A stretch of DNA of 64,000 nucleotides from Lucifuga dentata (Eukaryota; Chordata; Actinopteri; Ophidiiformes; Bythitidae): NCBI GenBank assembly GCA_014773175.1, contig VXCM01000988.1, positions 1-64,000 of the forward strand, given 5' to 3'. The position numbers and the translations under genes are program-made. Shown piece after piece: positions 34,592 to 47,527 of the stretch. How positions within the stretch are numbered: the stretch's first letter is position 1; the number at the start of each line of letters is the position of its first letter. The notes under the pieces were generated by a model, which saw nothing but the letters and a program-made list of their open reading frames with translations, was not told where the DNA came from and searched no databases.

Positions 34592-35790
34592 TCAACTCAT
34601 CGTCAGACCCTGCTGAGAATGAGGAGGGTTACAGCGAGGCAGAGATGGTCCTGCTGGGCATGCTCATGTCCTTGCTCGTCCTTGCTATTGTCTTTGGCAA
34701 CATCCTGGTCATCACTGCTATTGCCCGCTTCCAGCGTCTCCAAAATGTCACCAACTGTTTCATCACCTCCCTGGCCTGTGCCGACCTGGTAATGGGTCTC
34801 ATTGTGGTCCCTTTCGGTGCCTGTTACATCATCTTTAAGACCTGGCACTTTGGTAGTTTCTGGTGTGAGTTCTGGACTGCGACAGATGTGCTGTGTGTGA
34901 CTGCAAGCATCGAGACCTTATGTGTTATAGCTATAGACCGATATTTGGCCATCACCTCTCCGTTCCGCTATCAGTCTATGCTAACCAAGTGCAAGGCTCG
35001 CATTGTGGTTCTGCTGGTGTGGGTGATCGCTGCCCTGATTTCCTTCCTGCCCATTCACATGAAGTGGTGGATTTCCGACAACCGTGAAGCTAAGCGCTGC
35101 ATTGCGGACAGTACCTGCTGTGATTTCAACACCAACACGGCTTACGCCATTACCTCCTCTATCATCTCCTTCTACATCCCTTTAGTCATCATGGTGTTCG
35201 TCTACAGTCGCGTTTTCCAGGAAGCCAAACGCCAACTACGAAAGATTGACCAAAGCGTTGGCCGTTTTCATAACAGCGACAACAGCAATCTCAGATCTAT
35301 GGAGGCCCACAACGGTCGTAGCAACAAGAAGACCAAGTTTTGCCTGCGAGAGCACAAAGCCCTAAAGACGCTGGGTATCATCATGGGGATCTTCACTCTG
35401 TGCTGGTTGCCCTTCTTTCTGCTCAACGTAGTGGTGACCATATGGAAGGTGGACAACATTAACCTTACCTTTAGGATACTCAACTGGATAGGTTACGCAA
35501 ACTCAGCCTTTAATCCGCTCATTTACTGCCGGAGCCCTGAGTTTAGATACGCTTTTAAGGAAATCCTCTGCATGAAGAAGAACCGTTTCAGCAATCTGGG
35601 GATGGTAAATGGATATAGTATGTACAGCAGGAATAGCTGGCAGAGTGAGAAGCAAGGCAGGAGTAAAGGCAACTCAGAAGACAGTGACCCAAATGATGGG
35701 TGTCTGGGAAAGGGAGAGGAAATTTGTGTTGTGGACAGAACAGCGGACCCAAATGGGAATTGCAACAAAGGCTTAACAAGTGCTCTTTAA
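34543..35790 (+). CDS. adrb2: Beta-2 adrenergic receptor (class A GPCR)
   Basis: Single coding exon, 415 residues; human ADRB2 has 413. It is a Gs-coupled catecholamine receptor at the plasma membrane. Seven hydrophobic segments are visible. Key residues match the beta-adrenergic family: D115 (amine-binding D3.32), DRY 132-134, S205/S206/S209 in TM5 for catechol contact, CWLP 287-290, N314 in TM7, NPLIY 324-328, and Cys343 for palmitoylation. Disulfide cysteines are C108, C186, C192 and C193, and N-glycosylation sites are N11 and N18. The C-terminus TSAL is a class I PDZ ligand, like the SLL end of mammals. The start at 34543 follows a strong splice acceptor; an ATG 51 bp upstream lies in the predicted intron. 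Subtype rests on sequence (TM5-ICL3 stretch [15 protein letters not shown]) and on sh3tc2 as neighbour. I cannot tell paralog a from b. Confidence 0.96.
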   Translation: MGSAAPPLFLNTSAQMINSSSDPAENEEGYSEAEMVLLGMLMSLLVLAIVFGNILVITAIARFQRLQNVTNCFITSLACADLVMGLIVVPFGACYIIFKTWHFGSFWCEFWTATDVLCVTASIETLCVIAIDRYLAITSPFRYQSMLTKCKARIVVLLVWVIAALISFLPIHMKWWISDNREAKRCIADSTCCDFNTNTAYAITSSIISFYIPLVIMVFVYSRVFQEAKRQLRKIDQSVGRFHNSDNSNLRSMEAHNGRSNKKTKFCLREHKALKTLGIIMGIFTLCWLPFFLLNVVVTIWKVDNINLTFRILNWIGYANSAFNPLIYCRSPEFRYAFKEILCMKKNRFSNLGMVNGYSMYSRNSWQSEKQGRSKGNSEDSDPNDGCLGKGEEICVVDRTADPNGNCNKGLTSAL

Positions 35791-35994
35791 CGTGCCCTTG
35801 GAGCTTTGGTTATTCTGTCAACAGGACAATCCAGATATGTTTGCACAGCTATCATGGACTTTTGACTAGTAAAGGTAAGGCCAGTCACAGGCTGGGATCT
35901 TCTTTAATGATGGACAGCTGAGCAGTAGCTTCAGCAGAGGAAGGGTGTTTTCTTCTGACAAGTTCAGCTGGAGAAATTCTCTTCTACGAAATTA

Positions 35995-36000
35995 AATAAA
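35995..36000 (+). terminator. adrb2: Poly(A) signal AATAAA of adrb2
   Basis: AATAAA lies 205 bp after the stop codon, with T- and GT-rich sequence 20-60 bp downstream. It is the first canonical hexamer in the 3' flank. A longer alternative 3'UTR cannot be excluded. Confidence 0.5.
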
Positions 36001-36686
36001 TGCTGTACGTAGACATTTTTTTCTTTAAGTTGTGTTTAAGTTAACTTTACATCTACCTCACCACATCTTTTTAAGTGTCTATTTCTTAACTTTATGTAAC
36101 TTATTTCACATTGACTTACAACGGCAGTATCTCAGCAATTTGTTTTCTTATTGCTAATAAGGAGGCTAAAATTGACTTCTTGGGCATGTTATTTTTTATC
36201 TTGGCATACAATCTTTTGTTGATAAAAATGTGTTTTTATGTCAAAATAGTTGTTGATAGAGACCACAGGCTCCCTTTGGAAAACTTATTTCCACCGTGAC
36301 ATGGGAAGTAGGATAGGATCAAACTCAAACAAATACTCTTTTGGTTTGTTTAGTGACATACATTCCAAAGCAACCAAGATTATAATTTAATGTAAAAGGT
36401 GAGAAACAACAGGTGTGGCAGAACCTGCGTCTGTGCCTGCGTCTCTCAGCAGTGCTCAGAGGCTTTGCATGCTGCTGTAATATTTTACAGCTCAGGACTT
36501 TCTGTTGCCAGCAGATAACACGCCAGACATAAAGGGAGATATGTGGCTGAGGAATGCCTCTGTCCATCCTGTGCAGGACAAATGATAACACATGCCAGTT
36601 AATATATTAGCAAGATTCCACAATCAGAGAGTTTTGTTTCAGTCAAAATGGAATCCTGATAAATAATGTGGTCAGCTTATATCTGT

Positions 36687-36798
36687 ATAGAGCCCCTTAG
36701 GGGTCGTGTGAAAAAAAATAAAGTGGGTAAAAAAAAAAATAAAAAAAAAAAAGGGTTAAAAAAANNNNNNNNNNNNNNNNNNNNNNNNNNNNNNNNNN

Positions 36799-36865
<67 letters not shown>

Positions 36866-37435
36866 CTTGTTTTTTTTTTTTCCTCTTCTGAAACGCACTA
36901 AAAATAGGTCAAAGCTACATGCATGCAACGGAGTTGTTTTGCTACTGTTTGCTTTAAGTCAACTCTCGTAAAAGAATTAACCATTATAAATACACAAAAA
37001 TACAAAAATACACTGTTGGAGCTGCCAAACACTAGAACATTGTCAAAAGTAGTAGTGAGTTAGTGACTTTATTCACTGATTTGTTTTTTCATTAGAACTT
37101 GTAGTGGATACAGTCACAGACACATTAGCTGCTAGTTAGCATTAGCATTTACCTAACCGGAAATCGTTCCTCAAACAGCAGCAAAACAGCTCTATTGTGC
37201 TGTAGCTTTGACCTATTTTTAGTACTTTTCAGAAGAGAAAAAAAAAATAGAAAATAAAAAAAATAAAAACCTGAGAAGAAAAAAAAAACAAGGAAGAAAC
37301 CAAAGAATTTGTTTTAACCTCCAGCTGATTTTCTTTTTTCTTTCTTTTTTTTTCTTTTTTTTTTTTTTTTTNTTTTTTTTTTTTTTTGCTTTTTTTTTAA
37401 CCCACTTTATTTTTTCATACACCTAAGGGCTCCAC
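36687..37435. mobile_element. hAT-like MITE with GAGCCCCTTAGG ends, copy B
   Basis: Flanked by an 8-bp direct repeat ATATCTGT (36679-36686 and 37436-37443), the hAT target-site length. Ends ATAGAGCCCCTTAGG and CCTAAGGGCTCCAC are inverted. Long internal inverted arms contain AAAATAGGTCAAAGCTACA and its complement. A 34-N gap and T-runs interrupt the left arm. It lies about 0.7 kb downstream of the adrb2 poly(A) signal. Confidence 0.75.
36765..36798. other. Assembly gap (34 N)
   Basis: A run of N between an A tract and a long T tract inside the hAT-like MITE. The homopolymers probably caused the break. Confidence 0.95.
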
Positions 37436-40154
37436 ATATCTGTGTGAGTTTCAGTGCAATTTTTTGAAAATTTGCTTTTGCACACCTCACATTTAGTCAC
37501 GTGACACTAATAATATTAGTAGTTACCCAGTAATAGCATCGTGGTGTATCTGTGACACATGTAAATTGGTAAATTTGGTTGAAACCATTCTCCTTTCCTT
37601 TCTCTTTTAATTTACATGTACAGTAACAGTGGTAGTTTTGTTGCTCAGGGTAGTGTTTGTTTATTAAATTTTGCAGTTGCTGTGTTTCAGTATATACAGT
37701 GTTTGCTGAAACCAGAGAAACTCTTTCCTTAGTCATGACACATGGGTACAAACCTCAGAATTAATAACAGTGCATCAAAACAGCGAAGTGATACAGATCC
37801 GGGCGTAGATGTGGTGATCACATAGATGAATAAACAGCTTGAGAACAGTTACATCTCCTGATCGGTGTGTTCTTGTTGACGCTCCCTGATATTTCCCAGA
37901 GTCGTCTCAGTATAAACGGATGTCTGTGTCCTGATGAAACCAGCCAAACTTTTGGACACGACACAGAAGATGAGTCGTGCCTCAGCTGTTCCACTTGTTT
38001 CAGTCAGTTTCTCTCCATCTCTCATATCCTTTTCTCCACTCTCTCCTTTGCACCTCTTGGTTCTCCAGGAAATGCCTCATATCCAGCTGAGCCCAGACCA
38101 ATAAACAGGAATAAATCCATTAACTCTGCTGTTTATCTGGAGAATCTGCTAACTTCCCCCTAAAAAATAACACAGGGAATACATCATTAGATCATAAAGT
38201 GTACAGTTCCCATGCAGGTTGTGATGAGATGCAAAAAGGCCAGGCTGAAACGATACCTCTCGGGACATTCTGTGTCACTTTTTGACAGCAGAAAGCATTA
38301 ATGGAGGACGACTCAGTTTACAGGACTTTAATTGGAGAATTTGCCGCATGAAATAGCTTTCAATCTGTGATAAGACCACTAAAGAAGTGTAACGTAAATA
38401 GGCATAACCCCTTTCCCCAATCAGGCTGTAAGTTCCAGTATGTTCCGACCAAAGAGAAGGCATGCTAAATGTAGCTCCCAAAGGTGGGAGGGGGTTGCAG
38501 GGATTCTCTGCCAGTCTAAATGTATGTTAGTGACCTGTGTTTAGTGCATGTAGCCTCTGGAATGAGGTCAGCTGACACTGTCAAAACTGTGAACTTTGTT
38601 CCTTCAGAGGAATCATCCTGTACTGTACTGCTAGCTTTAGCTGACACTGTTGTTGACTTTACGCAATGGAAGTAAACATGTTGTCATCGTACGTCTGTGC
38701 CATGTGAAAAACAAGCTTCCCAGAATGCTTTTTTTTTTCTTCTCCTTTTCATCAATTTAAAACAAAGTGAAAGCTTGGGTTACTCTGAATGATCAAGTTG
38801 AACGTCTCTTTCCAGTGTGCCTGAAGCACAAACCATAAAGATTGTCAACAGGTTCATCATTTTGATTAATGACTGCCAATTTTCTTCATGAAGTCATTGT
38901 CAGTGAATTAATCAGTCACTGCTGGGTTAAAAAGTGCATCTTCATGTCTCCATTTATATATATACAGTATATAAAAAAAACCAAACTGCATGTCTGCTCT
39001 GTGTTTGTGGTGACGTGTTTGCGGTCTTCTCTGTCGCCATTCTTTTCTAAGTGATCTGTAGGTTGTGATCTATATATCCACACTGCTCCCTCCTGGCTGT
39101 GGCCTCTCCTTGCACCTCGGCTGTCTCAGAGATTTTTATGGTTACTGTTTCAATAATAAGCCTGCATGTATGGACTGAAATTCATATATTCACCTTATCG
39201 TGCCAGAGGACACAACACAATTATCTGCTATGTTCCTTGAATGATTAGCTGACAACACAACATTCCATGCACGGCTGAGGGTTTGGAGCCATAAGCCATG
39301 TCTAATAATTCATACAGTGTACATACAATACCATCCATTAGCTGGAACATCATTGAGAAAATAACTGGTTCCCCTAAAAGTGGAAGCAGTGATTCTGGGA
39401 TGGAGATATCAACTGAAGTCTAAGTCTTACATGATATTTTTGGATGTGTTGCATTTGATATTTCTAATGATAAAAATACATGGGTTATTGAGTTTAAAAA
39501 CTGGTTATGGATAGACACAGTCCTTTATTAAAATACTTGGTGCCCCATTAGGCTGCCTGTACATGATCAGCGGTAAATTTGTGCCACACTGAGTGTTTAT
39601 TAATTTGGAACTGTGCTTCTCAATCTCACGGCAGCGTTACCTTGAGCAACATGCAAAGGCCAGATTCTCCACTTTGATGCTGTGCTCAAAGTTTAACCAA
39701 ATTCAACTTTGAGCTGCCTGCTGATGACCTTTCCAATGTGCAGCAATGAGGAAATAGCTGTAATTGATATAAGTAGGAGTGACAAAATGATGGAAGATAA
39801 GCAAAACAGAGAGACATTTAATGTACCACCATCTGGGCCAAAGGTATTGTGAAATGTCAGCAGTCAGATGAGGCTACAAGATCTTGTAACTCGGTATATA
39901 ATCTATCCTTATAATTGTGAATAACATTCGCAGCAAACATAACATTTGTATGTTACTGTTAGCTTTGGATGTGGCTAACAATTAGCTACATCCAAAGTTA
40001 ACAATGTGTCTTAATGATGCATGTTGGTTTGGCATCACATCTGCTACTTGTGCTGAGCAATGTGCAGAATGTTGGGTGTGCAGGCGGTGAGGTGACCGAA
40101 ACCACAAATCACATACCATTGTGCATTTTCTTGGCTGCTCATGTGGAAGCAGCC

Positions 40155-40832
40155 TTAAAGGACCATACCACCCATTTTGCATGTTTGAGCCTAATATATT
40201 CCATTTTCATACACATAACGTTACTGACAATCATTTCCCAAAGGATTAAGCCGTATTTCAGCTTTCCGGATATTTTGCAAAACCTCATAATCTTTCAAAA
40301 TCAAATATTGAAGTGATACACCCACCTTAAAAATCCATGTTTCGCCTGCTAATANTTTCAAAATCAAATATTGAAGTGATACACCCACCTTAAAAATCCA
40401 TGTTTCGCCTGCTAATAGTTATACAGCCTTATGAAGTCATGGTCTTTTAAATTTTTTGATAAACAAAGGTCTTCTTTTGGGACTATATTCCCTGGTGGAG
40501 GCATACATTCACTCTGCACTTTTTATTGCACTTAAATGCTAAAATTACAAAACTTCAAAAAAATAAATAAATAAATAAATAAAAAACTGAATATACAAGT
40601 TGTTCACGATAATGGATTACCTATCCCAAGAACATTTCAAGTATCAACAAGTTGATTTTAATAGCATACCAGAATGAACTGAAACCAGTGGCGGTCTGGA
40701 AGGTAGGGAAAACATTTTTTAAACTCACCGTTCCAGTAGTATGCTTTGGGAAATGACTGTCAGTAACGTTATGTGTATGAACATTGAATATATTAGGCTC
40801 AAACATGCAAAATGAGTGGTATGATCCTTTAA
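40155..40832. mobile_element. TTTAAAGGACCATACC-family MITE, copy 2 (contains N-junction duplication)
   Basis: The left end is TTAAAGGACCATACCACCCA and the right end TGAGTGGTATGATCCTTTAA, with arms of over 60 bp in inverted orientation. The 62 bp at 40292-40353 are repeated after the N at 40354, so the true length is about 615 bp. Confidence 0.8.
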
Positions 40833-41356
40833 GCTTAGGACCATACTGCTGGTTTTGCATGGAAAGCCCAATAAATACTACCCACATACCTATTATCTTA
40901 CCAACATCATTATCTTATCAACATTTCCAAAATATAAAGCAGTATTTTTGTTTTTGTGTTATTTTGCCAAATCCCCTAATCTTTCAAAATTGAATATTCA
41001 GGTGATACACCCACCTTAAAATTCAGTGTTCACCTGGTAATACTTATCACGATTGTGGAGGCACGGCCATTTGAATTTGTCAGTAAAGGCCGTCTTTTCT
41101 CGTGAGACTGTATTCCCTGGTGGAGGCATACATTTTCTTCTGTGTTTATTTATCCGTGTTAGACCGGATAAAAAATTTTGAGTTAAAAAAAAAAAAAAAT
41201 CATGTATGTCATTTTTACTGTGATGGATTATTTATCTCAAGTATGTTTCAAGTGTCTACAAGTTGGTTTTAATAATGTACTGGAATAGCAGTCTAGGAAA
41301 AACAATTCTAATATTTACCACTCCAATCATGCAAAATCATAGGCATGGTCCTTTAA
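40831..41356. mobile_element. TTTAAAGGACCATACC-family MITE, copy 3
   Basis: Begins where copy 2 ends (AAGCTTAGGACCATACTGCT) and ends CATAGGCATGGTCCTTTAA. It shares the internal CCCTGGTGGAGGCATACATT. More diverged than copy 2. Confidence 0.75.
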
Positions 41357-42990
41357 ATTTTAAGCAGCACTGTATAGCACTTTGACAAGACATTTTGAAA
41401 ACTTTTTGGACTTTAAACCAGGTTTAATTTCATGAAATATAAATCATGAATGACTCGAGTTAACTTTTATTGCACTTGCAGCTCACGTGTACCCTTATAT
41501 TTTGTGGTTTTCTCTGACGTGTTTGAGGAAGTACTCTTTCCTGTTTGAAACTAAAAAAAAAAGAATTTTAAAAAGTCTGCATGAGTCTATAATAATGGCT
41601 ACAGAATTTCAGCACAGCTGTGGAGGAAGATGGATCATTCATGAATTGCTATACTGATGCATGTAAATGTGAATTTTTATATAAAAGTTCAATATTGCTT
41701 CAGCTATCATACAAAAATAGACCTGTCGTATGTGAATTTCTTTGTGGCCAGAGTGAAAATGTTATCAGTCTGTTGAATGTTTTCTAAATGTTTCATTTGC
41801 AAAGCTATTTTCGCACAAGTTTTTGTCACTGTTTATTAAGGTAAAGGAACTTGTTACAACATGTGGTGTCTTGTGGTATTCATGAAATGCAAGTGTGCTG
41901 TAATGTTTGGATTAAAATAATAAATTACGTGTTGTTGCATGAAATGCAAACATCGATGCGTTCTTTGTATTTATTAAATGTCACAACGATTATTCTGGGA
42001 GCTAAGACCTTATGTGAACTTGATCTCTCAGCACACATTATGACTGCCCAAACACATGGTTCTGTAGCATTTTGAAGATTAGTGGTGAAATACTTGATCT
42101 TCTTTAGTGGAAATCTTATGGATCAGAGATATTTTTCATTTCATAAATTTGGAGAAAAGGTGAGCCATGTATTTTGGAAGACATGAGGGACTTTCCTTAA
42201 ATATGTCAGGGATAAAAAAATGGGCCATAGCCCCAAAACAATTTATCTCTTTTTCTTTTCCTTTTCCCTTTTTCCCACCTATTTTTCTTTTATTTATTTA
42301 TTTTTGTATTTCATTACTGTATTATTCTTTTCCTCTTATTACCAACTGACCAAATTTTAGGCCCATCTTTACATTGTTTGAGTTTAAAAAATTTTATTCA
42401 CGATGTATATATATTTCATTAACAAAGGGTCTGGTTGCATGATCATATTAATTTCATAATTTAATGTTTTATTAGGCAAATAAAAATGTGAAATCATCTG
42501 AATCAAGGATTCACCAATGCAACAACTTTATACTTCCTTACAGTGAGCCAGTATCTCTTGTTTGCAGAATAAAACTAAAGCCCATTCTGACTCTGAAAAA
42601 TAAAGTATGACCCATCTGAATATATCAAGCCTGCACATTGATGGTCGCTTAGGGTTTTCAGTGTGGAAAAACAAGCCATCAGCATGTGATCCAGATGGAG
42701 TGAGGGAAAGAGGAAATCAGGATATTATGAAAATGTTTCCATTCTCATTTTGAAACTGCCAATGTTCTGTATGATCGTATATTATGCAGAGCACCTAATA
42801 CTCTTCCAGCAATGCAGGGGAAGAGGAGGCTGCTGATATATAGAGCAATAAATGTCTGATTTTTGGCACTCAGCCAGCATAAAAAGTATTTTTCATGCAA
42901 CGTTTCTTTCGAGCTCAAAAAAATATACATCTACTGAACAAAGATTAAAAACTTTTTTAGAAATCTATGTGAAGAATTTGACTGATGGGG

Positions 42991-43379
42991 TTTTAAAAGA
43001 CTATACTGGTGATTTTGCATAGTTAAGCCCAATAAACACTACCCGCAAACAACCATTTAAAACATAAAACAACAGTTTTCTAAAACATAAAACTGCATTT
43101 TAGTTTTTCTGTATTTTGCCAAATCCCCTAATCTTTTAATCGTCTAACTGTAGAGGGCACGGTTGATTTCACTTTCTCTGTAAAGGCCATCTTCTGGTCG
43201 CACATTCCCTGGCAGAGATGTATATTTTTTTCCCCGTGCAACTCCGTGTTGCACTAGTTAAATGAAGTAACTTGGACAAAAAATAAGAACAACATTAAAA
43301 AAGTGAACTGAAACCAGCTGTATCTGTGAGTTGCATTTATTGAGCTCAAACATGCAAAATCACCATTATGCTCCTTTAA
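42991..43379. mobile_element. TTTAAAGGACCATACC-family MITE, copy 4 (internally shortened)
   Basis: Left TTTTAAAAGACTATACTGGT, right AACATGCAAAATCACCATTA then CTCCTTTAA. About 390 bp, with part of the middle missing relative to copies 2 and 6. Confidence 0.7.
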
Positions 43380-46300
43380 GTGTTTTCATAGCATCCAGAT
43401 GACAGTTTCCATATGCTTTTTGATCAAACTGAATAGATTATCTCCACTGTCTTTGTGTGTTAATGGCAGTATTGCTATCTGAGATGGAATGTGTTTTTAA
43501 AAGGATTCAGCCTGTTGTTGAGTCATTCCAGACAAAGTTATTCAGCTCTCTGTGTGGGTTTAGCCTCTTCACGATGAAATAAACAATCTAAAAGCTCTTC
43601 ATTAAATCATTATAATTCATGCCATCCTCTTGTTAAATGTCATTGTTGAATATCACTCCTGGCGCAGAGGCATCTTCATAGTATACTGAAAGTGTGCACT
43701 GCTGCATGGAGAGCTTTCCACACTGCTCCCATAATTCTCCAAAACTTAAGCTATTCCTTTTTATTGTCACATAGCAATTTTGGTTTAAATCCTGTCAACT
43801 GATCCATGTCCTTCATGGGATTTAGATGTGCAGTGAGCCCAATCCATAAGAAGTGCACAGACATAAGAGATCTGCCAAACGCTCTGTGGAGCTTGATGAC
43901 AGAAAGAAAGAAAGATGAAAGACAAAAAAAAAAAAAAAAAAANAAAAAAAAAAAAAAAAAATCATGAATTATACTTGGCTTGTTTTCCCAGCAGTCTGCT
44001 TTAGTTTTCAAATATAGCTTATATACCTTTCATCGAGCTTCAGGGACTCAGATATGTAAGAGTGAGATAAAAACTCAATTTTCCCATATCTGGACCTACC
44101 ATGTCGCCAGACAGAAACTGAGAAAAGTAAGGAGGGAAATTCTGGAAAATGGGCTGATTTGGTGCCAGATGACGACGTTCTCAGATATGTTAATCACAGC
44201 AGTGACATGCTGCATGCAGGGTGTGAGCATGTGAAAAACTTTGTCTCTGATAGATCGACAAGTCCCCTGGCTCTCTGGTAGCTACATTGACTGAGGCACC
44301 GCAATGTCTGCAGTCCTTTGGCTCCCAGAGGCTTTACCCGCATGTTTGTCTGCATGTGCACGCATATGCGCATCAAATCATTGCATGTCCCCTCCTGAAA
44401 AATGAGCTCAGCTGGACCTGAGGTTATAAAAGCAAACACAATCTCAAAAGATGGGCTTCATTCAGTTTTCAAGGCCAAGGAAAACGCAATAAAATACATC
44501 CCTTCAAATCTTTTTTTTTTTTGTTTGTTTTACATCTCCAACACGCTATGTTCCCGGGACATGTTTGCAACTCTTGCCACTGGCACAAACTGAATGCAAT
44601 TATTCGGTAAATTTGCTCATTTGTCATCGTTGTCAGTCTAATTCAGAGTTCCCTATATCTGCAGTCAGCCTTACATATGCTCAGATTAAAACAGAATATT
44701 GTCTGTGACTTCTGATTAATGCTCCAGTCGCCAAGACCCAAATCCTGAAGATGAAGAGCCTTTAATACGTCTGGTTAGTGCAGTACAAGCGATTTCTGAG
44801 TCCTTTTTTTTTTTTTAAATGGACCCTTTGGCAATGAGACAGATCATTGTGAAAGAAACAAATCCACGCTGATATCAAGTGTGTGGAGCAAAGTAAATTA
44901 TTCTGGGAAAACATAATGAGGAGATAATTGGAACAGAGGTCATGTATGAGATGTGTATCCATAGCAGGTTAATCAGATAATAAATTCTGATACATTACAT
45001 CCAATGACAGAAAATAAGGCTGTAATTATAGCAGATATTAACTAAACATCGACAAAAATCATGGGGCTGTCAGATTTTGATCCTGGGACCTAAGCCACGC
45101 CTCAAATCACCTGTCCAGCCCATAAATACCTGGTTAACCTTTCCTCTCCTGTTTGTCTCCATTTCCTTGACCCTCCCCCTCATCCATCTTCCAGCCTTTT
45201 ACCCTACTCATCCCTTCATCCAGTCAGCCCTTCCACTCCACTCTTCATCCCATTCGACCTTTCCCCTTCACCCCACTCAAAGAGGGCCCTCTTGCTGTCA
45301 AATAATTGGGTTGGGGATGGGGGGTCTTGAATATTGATCTTGAAAAATCATTTCTTAAGCCATAGTGGCTACATAATGTGCTTCAGTTTGACAAATTCTT
45401 CTTGAAAACTAATTACTTACATTTATTTAATATATTTTATCATTTCCTGTGCAATAAATTGTAAAACAAATAGTGCATTGATGATTTTTTTTTTTTTTTT
45501 TTTTTAATCTGGGGGTGGCCTCAAACTCCTGGCCTGTAGTTACATCTGTTTGTGGTTTTCCTGATGGGAAATGCATTCTGGGTTTGATTTAGGGGGTCAA
45601 GAAAGTTTTAGCTGTGAGCATATGGGTGATGAGTGTGTGTGAGAGAGTTTATCCTGGAGTGTGTCTATGCTACCTGCAGTCAGAATTACAAAGGCTTGTA
45701 TAATGCAACGGTCTGTCGGTCTTTTGATTCGATTTTGTCTTGATTTTATAAATCTTTTTCTTCATCTTGCTGTTGATGGTAGACGACTTTGGGCTCAAAT
45801 TTGGATCTTCAAAACGTCCTGACTCACTGGCATTTTATTTACTCTCAGAATTGCTCAATTATCTGACAATATAACTGTCATAATTTGCTGCCAAGCAATC
45901 AGTTTTGCTCTGTTTAACTGTAGGCGAGCATCAGTGACCAGTATTGTTAATAGTAAGAAAATGTACAGTTTTAATAAAAGTTCCTGAAAGAGAATGTGGT
46001 ATTTTTTTTATTTTAATGGAATTCAGAGTTTTGAACTGAACTGAACTTTAATTAAGTCTCTCTCTTCTATGTTTCAGTGTTTCTGGGAGCCAAAGAGATT
46101 GTGTTTACTCATTGCTGAACAGTCATCTGCACGACCTTTAAAACAGATAGCTTACATTACCCATTATCGCAGCTTAGAAAACTGCTCGGCAGCCATAACT
46201 GATACGTGGAGGCAGTTTGAAGAAAATCAGTGTCTCGCTGTCGAATGTCTGTAAATAGGTGAGTTGTGTTGGGAATATGCCCTTTCAAGTGACTGGAAAC

Positions 46301-46528
46301 GTCACAAGCTTTAAATCATCCAAAAGAAACACAAAGACAGGAAGCAGCATTCCAACAACAGTGGAAGTTTCTTGTTCTGACCTGTCACGTCTCCTTGTGA
46401 TCGCTCTGTATTCCTGAATGCCAAAGTCACAGCTTACCAAATAAGAGTCAAAGATTGCTGTTAAGTAAATTGATGCCTAATATGGTTCTCTACATGTAGG
46501 CATCGTGTCAGAGCAGAGGAGAAACTAG

Positions 46529-46529
<1 letters not shown>

Positions 46530-46561
<32 letters not shown>
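46530..46561. repeat. (GT)n microsatellite
   Basis: Pure GT tract of about 32 bp. Confidence 0.95.
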
Positions 46562-46562
<1 letters not shown>

Positions 46563-46993
46563 TCTTACGGGCTTATGGTTAATATCTCGTGGCAGAGAAA
46601 CATCCAACAGAAATGGAAGCTATGCATCGTATTTAAAAGACTTCTCAGGCCAGCAGTTAATGCTGATACATGTAATTCTGTTTCCCAGGCGTGTCTCAGC
46701 TGCTGCTGCATCATGGACAAAGTACTTGATTTGCTAGCAGTTGTTTGCTAATGCTTACAAGGCAAAGCTACAAAGGCGTATTAGGGCGATAGTAGATGAA
46801 GAAAACAAAAAAACAAGACTTGTGCAAATGGTGAATAATGGTAAATCCTTTTTATTGTCATGTGCACACACAAGTACAAATGACATTCAGCTGCTGCTTT
46901 TAACCCATCCCTAAGGAGAGTGGGCAGCCATTGTACGGTGTCTGGGGACCAACTCCAGTCCTAAGGCCTTGGTCCAGGGCACTGGGAGAATTA

Positions 46994-47527
46994 ATGCTGC
47001 GTTCACAAACCTCGGAACTCAGATTTTTCCAACTTCATACTTGGAAAAATGCGTTGTAACGGCACTTGAAGTCGGAGCTCTGGCTGGGAAACTAGGACAA
47101 AATTATCTGCCCCGACTTATAGAGTATGACGTCACTCAACATGGCGGCGCCGTGGAAGCGAGCTTTGTGAATGGAAATGATCAACTAAAAGGTGAATAAA
47201 GTATACTTTCTTGTATGAAATTGAAAGAAAAAGGTCAGAATACATCACCAAGTTAACTATCTATATTATAATAACTGTTTGCCATTGATACCTGCACAAA
47301 GTTTAATACCCACTGTGACTAATATCATTGTAAAACAACACAACCAAACAGTCCTGTCGTCTAACTTTACTTTAGTTAGCATTTATTACTAAGTTTAATT
47401 AATTTTACAGTATTTATTGGTGTTCAGCTATGCTTTTTTGGTTACATTTAGCTGGAACAGTTTGAGGTTGGAAGTTGGAACTTCCAAGTGGGAAAAATTT
47501 GACTTCCGAGGTCTGTGAACGCAGCAT
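46994..47527. mobile_element. AT-flanked MITE with GCTGCGTTCACA ends
   Basis: Terminal inverted repeats ATGCTGCGTTCACA and TGTGAACGCAGCAT are followed by matched subterminal CCTCGGAA/TTCCGAGG. The core has a CpG-rich CATGGCGGCGCCGTGG stretch. Two-base AT flanks resemble ISL2EU-type target sites (inference). It is inserted into an older repeat that continues at 46850-46993 and 47528-47690 (its right part is the common teleost CATGCAAACTCCACAGAAAGG unit). Confidence 0.7.

Noticed and set aside
36666..36971. Phe/Lys homopolymer ORFs around the N gap
   Set aside because: Poly(T)/poly(A) tracts and Ns inside a MITE.
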